Below, piece after piece: positions 1 to 6,733 of a DNA stretch of 10,539 bases. Numbering within the stretch: position 1 is the stretch's first letter; the number at the start of each line of letters is the position of its first letter. The notes beneath the pieces are model-generated. The model worked only from the letters and a program-made list of their open reading frames with translations, had not been told where the DNA came from and ran no database searches. The stretch spans positions 1 to 10,539 of the forward strand of contig CAMPKM010000070.1 of NCBI GenBank assembly GCA_946887155.1, read 5' to 3'. The stretch comes from an uncultured Gemmatimonadota bacterium (lineage in GTDB: Bacteria; Gemmatimonadota; Gemmatimonadetes; Gemmatimonadales; Gemmatimonadaceae). A program made the translations under genes and the position numbers.

Positions 1-960
1 GGGTTGCCCGGACAACGTCACAACTTGCTCGACTGGCTGAAAACCAATCGCGCGCACTTCGACGGTTTGCGTGCCGCCCGGCAGGCCGCCTAACCGGAAA
101 CGGCCGCGCGAATCCGTGGCCGTTTCAGCCGTGGTGCCCCAGACCGACAGTTGAGCGTTCGCCAACGGCTGGCCGCGATCGTCCCGGACCATGCCCGAGA
201 GTTGCGCTTCGCCGCGCCAGACGACCGGCGGCCCGGCATCTTCCCCGGCCGCTGTTCCGCGAACCGCTCCGCCAACGTGGAATGTCGCGACCTGCACGGC
301 GCCCGTCGCTGTCGACAGTCTCACGTAGCCGCTCGTGTCCGCGCCGGCGACACCGCGCGCCAGGAAAGCAACATCAGCCGGCAACCCACACAGCGCGTAC
401 CAGCCCTCCGGCGTCGTCCGCATCGTTCGCTCCCGGTTGCGCTGGGCCGCGAACACGTTGGTGGTATCCAGCTCCGTCCAGGTGGCCGAGACGGACGCGT
501 TAGGCATCGGCGCCTCCGTGCCGGTCTGGCGCACGTGGCCAACGAGCAGCAACCCGCTGCGATCGTCGGGGCAGACGAGTGCGATGAACGTCGATGGTGA
601 AGGTGTCGCCAGGTCGAGCCTGCGCTGCGTACCGCTGACCGTGAACACTCGCTCCTCGATTTCGAGGCCAAGCGAGTCGAGGAGCGGGTGATGAAAGCCG
701 GCGAGATATCGGCCCGCTGGGACGGAGGTCATGAAAAACCGTCCCTGTGAATCGCTCACGGCTGCGAATTGCTTCCCGAGCACGGAGTCGGCCGCGCCGA
801 GGAGCTGCACTGACGCACCGCGCAGCACGCTCCCACCGATGCTGTCGATGACCGTGCCGGAGACAGCGGAACCTTGCGCGCCCAGCGCGGTCTCAGTGGC
901 ACCCGTCGCCATGAATCCCATCGAGGACGCGACAACGACGGCGTGCTGGATTCGGCGCAT
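1..960 (-). CDS. Secreted CarbD-repeat protein, 3' end outside window
   Basis: The reading frame is open from an ATG at 960-958 to the window edge, giving 320 residues without a stop; the C-terminus is missing. A GGGGAG ribosome binding site lies 8 nt upstream of the ATG. Residues 1-28 form a signal peptide (hydrophobic core near 7-21, cleavage probably after GAQ or just before it). Residues 33-118 look like a carboxypeptidase-regulatory-like beta-sandwich (GTVIDS..., SDSQGRFFMTSVPAGRY). Residues 125-215 carry a second domain with C130, W161-T-E and C191-GLP. Residues 253-317 are another CarbD repeat (SGMVRDDRGQPLANAQ, DSRGRFRLGGLPGG, RAIGFQP). The protein should be exported to the periplasm or outer membrane; CarbD repeats usually act as structural or binding modules and no catalytic motif is visible. 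A TonB plug or barrel could follow beyond the window, but this cannot be seen. It is divergent from the related gene at 1055. Exact function unknown. Confidence 0.85.
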   Translation of the reverse strand, partial: MRRIQHAVVVASSMGFMATGATETALGAQGSAVSGTVIDSIGGSVLRGASVQLLGAADSVLGKQFAAVSDSQGRFFMTSVPAGRYLAGFHHPLLDSLGLEIEERVFTVSGTQRRLDLATPSPSTFIALVCPDDRSGLLLVGHVRQTGTEAPMPNASVSATWTELDTTNVFAAQRNRERTMRTTPEGWYALCGLPADVAFLARGVAGADTSGYVRLSTATGAVQVATFHVGGAVRGTAAGEDAGPPVVWRGEAQLSGMVRDDRGQPLANAQLSVWGTTAETATDSRGRFRLGGLPGGTQTVEVRAIGFQPVEQVVTLSGQP

Positions 961-1054
961 CGATCTTGCTCCCCGTCCGGGTAAACCGTACCTATCGAGT
1001 CGGCCCAACCAGATCGTCCGTGTCCAACGCTCTCAAGGCCAGGTCAGTTCCACA
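961..1054. promoter_or_regulatory. Divergent intergenic region between two CarbD-protein genes
   Basis: These 94 bases separate the two divergent starts and should carry both promoters. The minus-strand gene has a clear GGGGAG ribosome binding site at the left edge (complement of 969-974). I see no convincing -35/-10 pair on either strand, so promoter positions are not given. The extent depends on which GTG starts the plus-strand gene. Confidence 0.4.
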
Positions 1055-2824
1055 GTGACCCCGACCGACACGCAGCGGAACCGCCGGCGGTTATCACCGC
1101 TCGAATGCCCGAAATGTTCCGGCCCAAGGGCGTGGCGTCGCGTGCTTGGTATCCTGTGGTACGTGGTACTCTCCGCATCCGCGGCGCAAGCCCAGGTTGT
1201 TCGAGGGCTCGTGCGCGAATCGTCAACGGGAACGCCGATCGAAGGAGCCCTGGTGTCGCTCGAAAGCGCTGTCGGGGTGGGTCCTTCCGGCACCGTGAAC
1301 GTGCTTTCCGATGAGCGAGGAGAGTTTGCGATCCGCGCGGCCAATGCAGGGGAGTACCGGCTCTCGGCCAAGCGCATCGGCGTCAAGCGGACCCTGACCG
1401 AGCCCTTTCAACTTGGCGCTGGAGAAACCAGGCAGATCACGATCGACCTCGAGCCCGTTCTCTACGTGCTGCCCGAAGTCGCCGTCGCAACAGCGAACTT
1501 CTGCATTCCAAAGCGTGACCAGGTTGGCCGTGTAGCCGCGCTCTGGGAGGAAGTCCGGACGGCCCTTACGGCGACATCCATTTCTGTTCGCGACTCGCTG
1601 TATCGCGGCAGGATCGTCAGTTATGCGCGACTGCTCGACGGCCGGGGACGTGTGCTGAGTGAAACGACGCGCCATCACGACGGTGTCCTCAATGGGACGT
1701 TCAGCGCCGTGCATCCCGAAACCGTCTCGGTCAATGGCTACTGGAGGGAAGAGCAGGACAGCGTCCGGTTCGATGCACCCGACGTCGATATCCTGTTGTC
1801 CGGTTCATTCCTCCGCGATCACTGTTTCGAACTCGGTGGAGAGGCGCCGGATGAAATCGCATTGCGCTTCAGTCCCGCGCCCGGGCGACCCGTCACGGAC
1901 GTCATGGGAACGATGTGGGTTGACGCGCGGACGTTCGAGCTGCGGCGCCTCGAGTTCACCTGGACGCGTCTCCCTCGCGTCGAGCGCGTGCAGAACTTGG
2001 GTGGTGAAGTGCATTTTGCCCGGCTGGCCAGCGGGGCCTGGGTTGTCCGGCGCTGGTCGCTCCGTGTGCCGCAGTTTGCCCAGGTCGGCTTCGTCCGTCG
2101 CTGGGGGACCCGGGCCGACCCGAGTCTGGTGCGTGGACTCGGCATTGACCGGTTGGTGGAAAACAGGGTCAGGGAAAACGGCGGCATGGCGTTCATCGAT
2201 CACCTGCGATCGTTCGAGAGCCCGTCATCCCTGCGCGGCATGGTCCGCGACAGCGCCGGCGCCCCACTCTCAGCGGCACTCGTCAGGCTGGCGGGAACTC
2301 GTTATGCGGTGCGGGCCGATTCGACCGGACGTTTCGCATTCGACAGTGTTCCCCCCGGCCTGTATCAGGTCGAGGCGATCACCGATAGTCTCTCGGCACT
2401 GGATGTCGCGCTGGCCGCGCAGGAAGTAACGGTCAGTGCCGGCGCCGATGCGTCCGTGAACCTGCGCGGTACTGGTATCGACGGACTCCTGGCCCGGATG
2501 TGCGGCGGACGGTCGTTGACCCGCGACCGAACCGCAATGCGCGTCATGCTGGTCGCCGACACCGCCAACCGTCCAGCTCCGGCCACGCCCCTTCGCCTCT
2601 GGTGGACCGAATACGTCCGGGAGCGTGGCGTGAATCGCGTCGTGAGGCAGCAGCTCGATGCGGAGACGGCCGGTGACGGGTCAGTGGTGTTCTGCGGACT
2701 TCCGGTCAACGTGCCACTTGACCTGGGTCTCGCCATCGGGGCAGACCGGGCGCACCGGTTGGAGACCGTGGTCCTGCCGTCGCGTCATCCCATTGTTCGC
2801 ATCGTGAGCATGCGACCATCCTGA
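1055..2824 (+). CDS. Secreted protein with two CarbD repeats (unknown function)
   Basis: About 589 residues from GTG 1055. The frame is open back to an ATG at 731, but that start would overlap the divergent gene by 230 bp. The only in-frame start codons between 961 and the signal peptide are GTG 1055 and GTG 1142. GTG 1055 is preferred because it keeps the positive RR residues before the hydrophobic stretch (residues 30-40, cleavage after AQA near 46); GTG 1142 would give a 17-residue signal with no positive charge. Residues 48-128 are a CarbD repeat (VRESSTGTPIEGA, DERGEFAI). Residues 140-385 form a larger domain with CIPKRDQVGRVAALW, LLSGSFLRDHCFEL (C150, C257) and GTMWVD. Residues 392-460 are a second CarbD repeat. 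Residues 475-575 carry C483, W517-T-E and C547-GLP, the domain also found in the divergent gene. Likely periplasmic or outer-membrane associated; no catalytic residues recognised. Exact function unknown; the start is uncertain. Confidence 0.8.
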   Translation: MTPTDTQRNRRRLSPLECPKCSGPRAWRRVLGILWYVVLSASAAQAQVVRGLVRESSTGTPIEGALVSLESAVGVGPSGTVNVLSDERGEFAIRAANAGEYRLSAKRIGVKRTLTEPFQLGAGETRQITIDLEPVLYVLPEVAVATANFCIPKRDQVGRVAALWEEVRTALTATSISVRDSLYRGRIVSYARLLDGRGRVLSETTRHHDGVLNGTFSAVHPETVSVNGYWREEQDSVRFDAPDVDILLSGSFLRDHCFELGGEAPDEIALRFSPAPGRPVTDVMGTMWVDARTFELRRLEFTWTRLPRVERVQNLGGEVHFARLASGAWVVRRWSLRVPQFAQVGFVRRWGTRADPSLVRGLGIDRLVENRVRENGGMAFIDHLRSFESPSSLRGMVRDSAGAPLSAALVRLAGTRYAVRADSTGRFAFDSVPPGLYQVEAITDSLSALDVALAAQEVTVSAGADASVNLRGTGIDGLLARMCGGRSLTRDRTAMRVMLVADTANRPAPATPLRLWWTEYVRERGVNRVVRQQLDAETAGDGSVVFCGLPVNVPLDLGLAIGADRAHRLETVVLPSRHPIVRIVSMRPS

Positions 2825-3091
2825 CGGTCGCGCGGTCACCCTGGTGTTTTTGCCCTTCTGTCCAATCATTAGAGTGTGCATTCCGCCGGCGCCCCTCCAG
2901 CAATCGCCGACTAACCGTCCCGGTTCGCCCCGGGAATCGCGGCTTTCATAGCATCGAATCCGGTCGTCCCGCCGGTCCGTGGCGGCCCGACGCAAGGCCC
3001 GTCCGGTGGGCCCCGACACCGGAATCCTGTGCTTGCGCATACTCGCGTTGACCAACAATATGGTGGCCGTCACCAGCCGAGACTCATCCGT

Positions 3092-3127
3092 GACAGGACG
3101 GTTCCCACTGAAACAGGGACTCCTGTC
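3092..3127 (+). repeat. Hairpin in the susC upstream region
   Basis: Arms GACAGGA (3092-3098) and TCCTGTC (3121-3127) pair perfectly. Inside, TCCC (3103-3106) can pair with GGGA (3116-3119) around a 9-nt loop. No T-tract follows, so it is not an ordinary intrinsic terminator. It could be part of a transcribed leader or an operator. Confidence 0.45.
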
Positions 3128-3224
3128 GTCGAGGGTCACGGTTGGCGGCGTCATTCCTGTTTACAGAATTGAACCCCCCACCCGCATGCATTCGCCCCCT
3201 GTGAGTGTGTGCGAGAGCAGGACC

Positions 3225-3280
3225 CCTGTCAGCGCGGGGCTGGCAGGAACACGGAACAGCCCCTCACCCGAGAGGAACAC
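3225..3280 (+). promoter_or_regulatory. Possible alternative-hairpin leader and ribosome binding site
   Basis: Stem A pairs CCTGTCAG (3225-3232) with CTGGCAGG (3240-3247), 8 pairs including one G-T wobble. Stem B pairs GGGGCTG (3236-3242) with CAGCCCC (3257-3263), 7 perfect pairs. They share 3240-3242, so only one can form. CCTC (3262-3265) could also pair weakly with GAGG (3272-3275) of the ribosome binding site when stem B is open. GAGGAA at 3272-3277, 5 nt before the ATG at 3281, is the site that fixes the susC start. A switch-like role is inference. Confidence 0.4.
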
Positions 3281-6200
3281 ATGACCAGGTTCCGTCGCAG
3301 CAGTCGTCTGGCAAGCTTGCTTGCCGGACTCGCGACCACCGTGCTTGCGAGCACGGCGTTCGCACAGGGTGCTGTCATCACCGGGACGGTGAAGTCCGCG
3401 CAGGATCAGCTCCTGCAAGGCGCACAGGTCCGAATTGCCGACATGAATGTCTCAGTCGGCACCAGTGAAGACGGCACGTATCGCATTACCCTGGGTGCCG
3501 AGCGCGTTCGCGGCCAGACTGTGGAGTTGTCGGTCCGTATGATCGGCTTCAAGCCACAGACGAGGAACGTGACGCTCAGCGCAGGGAACTCGACGCAGGA
3601 CTTCACGCTCGATGTAGACGTCAACCGCCTGTCGGAAGTCGTAGTGACGGGCGTGACGGGTGCGACCGAGACGAGGAAGCTTGCGTTCACGGTCGACAAG
3701 GTCGACCAGGCCAACCTGCCGGTCCCGGCGACGAGCGCGCTCCAGTCCATCCAGGGGAAAGTGACTGGCGCGCAGGTCGTAACGCCGAGTGGTCGTCCAG
3801 GTACGGCTCCTTCGATCATCCTCCGTGGCGCGAAGTCGCTCAACTTGAGCCTCTCGCCGCTGATCGTGGTCGACGGTGTTGTCATTAACGGCAGCATGAA
3901 TGACATCAACCCCCAGGACATCGAGAGCATCGAAGTCGTCAAGGGTGCCGCGGCGTCGTCGACGTATGGCGCGCGCGCACAGAACGGCGTCATTCAGATC
4001 ACCACCAAGTCCGGCGCCACCGCCGGCCAGGGTGCCCGGTTCAGCGTTCGTTCCGAAACCGGTCTCCAGGACATTCAGGGCGCGTATCCGTTCGCGCGGC
4101 GTCACTGGATGGTGATGGACGAGAACATGCGGAACTTCTGCGTTACCACGCCGAACCAGCCGGCATGCTCCCGCGTCGTGGACTTCGAGGAACATGCGCT
4201 GTACGTGAACGACAACGGCGACGACACGCAGGCGCGTGCACCGTTTGGCTTCGAGCGTGATGCTGGTATCGGTCAGGCGATGAGCAAGCCGTATCTGAAG
4301 GGAACGTTCCAGGTCAACCAGTGGCCCGTCCGGTACAACCCGATCAACGCTGCCACGACCGCGAACCTGTACAGCAACAACAACGTCGACATGAGCGGCC
4401 GGTTCGGTAACACCGGCTTCTTTGCCAGCGCGTCCAACCTGATCCAGGAAGGCGCGATCGAGTTCCTCGACGGGTATCGCCGCAACACCGCCCGGTTGAA
4501 CGTTGACCAGGCCGTGGGCGAAGACCTCACCATGCAGGTCTCCACGCTGTACGCCCGCACGACGAATTATCCGCAGATCGACTTCTTCCGCCTCACGCGT
4601 GTGCCGGCGGGCGTCGACCTGATGCGCCGCGACAGCCGCGGGCGCCTCTTCATCCGCTCTAACCCGCTCAACCAGGGCCAGCAGAACCAGAACCCCCTGT
4701 TTGACGCAGAGAACTTCCAGTCCCGTACGAACGTCGATCGTTATCTCGGCTCGTTCTCGAGCCGTTACACGCCGTTCCCGTGGCTGGACTTCGAGGGCAA
4801 CGCGGCCCTCGACCGTCGCCGTGACAACGGCTGGTCGCTCCGCGAAAAGGGCTATCGCGTCACGCGCCGGAACCAGAGCACGCAGTACCTTGGTTCCTAC
4901 TCGGAGAACGCCGGCTCGGACGTGTCGTACAACATGAGCCTCAACGGCACGGCGCGTCAGAATAATCCGTTCGGTATCGCCGACCTGCAGACCCGCATCA
5001 ACGCCCGCTACTCGTTCGAGCGGTCGGATTCCGATGGTCTGAGCGCCGGTGGTAACACCTTGGCCGTTCCGGGCCTGCTCGATCTGGCCAACGTGACGGT
5101 CTACGACGCGCCGACGTCGGGCACGAACTCCGTGCGCGCCATCGGCATGCTCGGTGGTGTCGCTATCGACTACAAGGGCAAGTACATCATCGACGCCGTG
5201 TATCGTCAGGACGGCAGCTCCCTCTTCGGTTCGGAAGAGCGCTGGCACCCGTACGGCCGCGGCTCGGTCGCGTGGCGCCTGTCCGACGAAGGTTGGTGGC
5301 CGTGGAAGGGCGCGGTGAATGACATGAAGTTCCGCGCCTCGATCGGGACGGCCGGTGGCCGACCTGGCTTCAACTATCAGTATGAGACGTTCGACATCGG
5401 CGAAGGTGGAACGGTCACCAGCGACCAGCTCGGTAATCGCTTCCTGAAGCCCGAGAATACGACCGAAACCGAGTACGGGTTCGACGCCGAGTTGTTCAGC
5501 AAGTACGGCCTGAACGTCACGTATGCGCGTGACATCACGAAGGACCAGATGCTCGAAGTGCCGGCGTCGGCTGCCTCGGGCTTCAGCAGCCAGTGGCGGA
5601 ATGCCGGTACCGTGGAGAACAAGACGTACGAAGTGTCGCTGAACGTCCCGCTCATCACGAACCGTGACGTGGTGTGGACGACGCGCCTCTCGTACGACCG
5701 GAACCGCGCGTTCATCACCGAACTCGGCGTTCCACCGTTCACGCGCACGACCGCCAGCTCCCGATTCGAGTTCCGCGTTGGTGAGCGGCTCGGCCAGGTG
5801 TGGGGCAAGTACCTCCTGACCGACTGCTCGCAGCTCGAGGCGCAGTTCGTCTCGCAGTGCGGACCGGCCGGCAGCGGTGCACAGTTCCAGCCGAACAGCG
5901 ATGGCTACATCGTCTGGACGGCCGGTTTCAATCCGTCGGAAGGCATCACGCGTAACCTGTGGGCGGCTGCCGCCCCCGGTTGCGTCAATGCTACCGGCTC
6001 CCGCCTCAATCAGACGGGCCGCGTGAACTGCGAAGCCAACGGCGGTACGGTCAACATGCCGTGGTCGATTCCGCTCACGCACTGGGGCATGCTGATGGCC
6101 ATGCGTGACTCCACGGGCAGCCCGGTGCAAAACCGGCTGGGCAACACGTCGCCCGACTTCCGTCTGTCGATGTCGCACAACTTCAACTGGAAGAAGCTGA

Positions 6201-6661
6201 CGGTCTACGCCCTGGTCGATGGCAACTACGGCAACCGCCTCTTCAACCAGGAAATCCACTGGTCGCTCGGCGACTTCATGGTTCGTTACGAAGACCAGGA
6301 CGGAAAGGACGTCGGAACCGCGAAGCCGATGGGGTACTACTGGCGCGCTCCGCAGCCGGATAACGGCGCTGGCGTCGGTGGCTTCTACGACGTGTTAGGT
6401 AGCAACAACCAGACGGTGCAGAAGGGTTCGTACACCAAGTTGCGCGAAGTCAGCGTCGGCTATCAGCTCGGTGCCATCCGTGGCATCGGCGACTTCAGCC
6501 TCACGCTTGTCGGCCGCAACCTGTACACGATTACCGACTTCCTCGGCTGGGATCCGGAAGTTGGCGGTTCGGTCCTCGAGTCGGGTGGTTTCGGCTCGAC
6601 GGCTGCATTCCAGTATCCGCAGACCCGCACGTTCACGTTCACTATCGGCACGCGTTTCTAA
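3281..6661 (+). CDS. SusC/RagA-family TonB-dependent outer membrane transporter
   Basis: 1126 residues, normal for SusC-type proteins. It is an outer-membrane barrel that imports a ligand captured by its SusD partner using energy from TonB. The ATG at 3281 is chosen because GAGGAA lies 5 nt upstream and the protein then begins with a clean signal peptide (MTRFRRSSRLASLLAG..., cleavage near AFA-QG, 28/29); an upstream in-frame GTG at 3209 lacks this. Residues 31-112 are the CarbD extension typical of SusC. Residues 119-124 (EVVVTG) resemble a TonB box. The plug spans about 130-245 and holds the SusC signature DG(x)8DINPQDIESIEVVKGAAAS (198-226) and YGARAQNGVIQITTK (229-243). The rest is barrel, ending in ...FTIGTRF with the C-terminal Phe expected for BAM-dependent assembly. 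There is no N-terminal secretin/STN domain and no neighbouring sigma/anti-sigma pair, so transduction through an anti-sigma factor is not supported. Six cysteines fall in three close pairs (287/296, 849/860, 901/917). Substrate unknown. Confidence 0.96.
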   Translation: MTRFRRSSRLASLLAGLATTVLASTAFAQGAVITGTVKSAQDQLLQGAQVRIADMNVSVGTSEDGTYRITLGAERVRGQTVELSVRMIGFKPQTRNVTLSAGNSTQDFTLDVDVNRLSEVVVTGVTGATETRKLAFTVDKVDQANLPVPATSALQSIQGKVTGAQVVTPSGRPGTAPSIILRGAKSLNLSLSPLIVVDGVVINGSMNDINPQDIESIEVVKGAAASSTYGARAQNGVIQITTKSGATAGQGARFSVRSETGLQDIQGAYPFARRHWMVMDENMRNFCVTTPNQPACSRVVDFEEHALYVNDNGDDTQARAPFGFERDAGIGQAMSKPYLKGTFQVNQWPVRYNPINAATTANLYSNNNVDMSGRFGNTGFFASASNLIQEGAIEFLDGYRRNTARLNVDQAVGEDLTMQVSTLYARTTNYPQIDFFRLTRVPAGVDLMRRDSRGRLFIRSNPLNQGQQNQNPLFDAENFQSRTNVDRYLGSFSSRYTPFPWLDFEGNAALDRRRDNGWSLREKGYRVTRRNQSTQYLGSYSENAGSDVSYNMSLNGTARQNNPFGIADLQTRINARYSFERSDSDGLSAGGNTLAVPGLLDLANVTVYDAPTSGTNSVRAIGMLGGVAIDYKGKYIIDAVYRQDGSSLFGSEERWHPYGRGSVAWRLSDEGWWPWKGAVNDMKFRASIGTAGGRPGFNYQYETFDIGEGGTVTSDQLGNRFLKPENTTETEYGFDAELFSKYGLNVTYARDITKDQMLEVPASAASGFSSQWRNAGTVENKTYEVSLNVPLITNRDVVWTTRLSYDRNRAFITELGVPPFTRTTASSRFEFRVGERLGQVWGKYLLTDCSQLEAQFVSQCGPAGSGAQFQPNSDGYIVWTAGFNPSEGITRNLWAAAAPGCVNATGSRLNQTGRVNCEANGGTVNMPWSIPLTHWGMLMAMRDSTGSPVQNRLGNTSPDFRLSMSHNFNWKKLTVYALVDGNYGNRLFNQEIHWSLGDFMVRYEDQDGKDVGTAKPMGYYWRAPQPDNGAGVGGFYDVLGSNNQTVQKGSYTKLREVSVGYQLGAIRGIGDFSLTLVGRNLYTITDFLGWDPEVGGSVLESGGFGSTAAFQYPQTRTFTFTIGTRF

Positions 6662-6672
6662 ATTGACTGAGA

Positions 6673-6706
6673 CGCCGGTCACGGGGTCGGTACCCCGTGC
6701 CCGGCG
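6673..6706 (+). promoter_or_regulatory. Strong hairpin between susC and susD genes
   Basis: In the 72-nt gap, CGCCGG (6673-6678) pairs with CCGGCG (6701-6706) and CACGGGGT (6680-6687) pairs with ACCCCGTG (6692-6699), with one T/C mismatch between the two blocks and a CGGT loop. That makes 14 pairs, nearly all G-C. The downstream bases (atcgggtcacc) contain no T-tract, so it is unlikely to be a full terminator. An mRNA-stabilising or processing element that protects the upstream susC message, or partial attenuation setting the susC:susD ratio, is plausible but inferred. Confidence 0.7.
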
Positions 6707-6733
6707 GATCGGGTCACCTAACGAGGACCCCAG

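Larger units (their letters stand above)
2825..3280. other. Long gene-free leader upstream of the susC-like gene
   Basis: This 456-base stretch has no supportable gene; open frames here lack a ribosome binding site and resemble no known protein. It holds several inverted repeats: TCCCGG/CCGGGA (2918-2935), GGCCC/GGGCC (2996-3012), GACAGGA/TCCTGTC (3092-3127), and two overlapping stems at 3225-3263. The promoter of the susC operon must lie here, but no good -35/-10 pair is visible (TTGGCG at 3142 with CAGAAT at 3164 is the least bad). The length and structure suggest a long 5' untranslated leader; that is inference. Confidence 0.5.

Noticed and set aside
731..1054. Upstream extension of the plus-strand CarbD gene to ATG 731
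   Set aside because: It would run antisense through 230 bases of the divergent gene's signal peptide and first repeat, and place the signal peptide more than 130 residues into the protein.
2836..2850. Possible terminator (CACC-CT-GGTG then TTTTT) after the plus-strand CarbD gene
   Set aside because: Only four pairs with a two-base loop, which cannot form a stable hairpin.
3209..3280. Upstream GTG start for the susC-like gene
   Set aside because: It lacks a ribosome binding site and would put 24 residues before a clean signal peptide that has its own GAGGAA site.
2979..3284. 101-codon open frame in the susC leader
   Set aside because: GTG start without a ribosome binding site, no recognisable motif, and it overlaps the well-supported susC start.
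3452..6259. 935-codon open frame on the minus strand opposite the susC-like gene
   Set aside because: The sense gene is unmistakable. The antisense translation is a low-complexity mix rich in Val, Arg and Ala with no recognisable domain, as expected from codon bias in GC-rich DNA.
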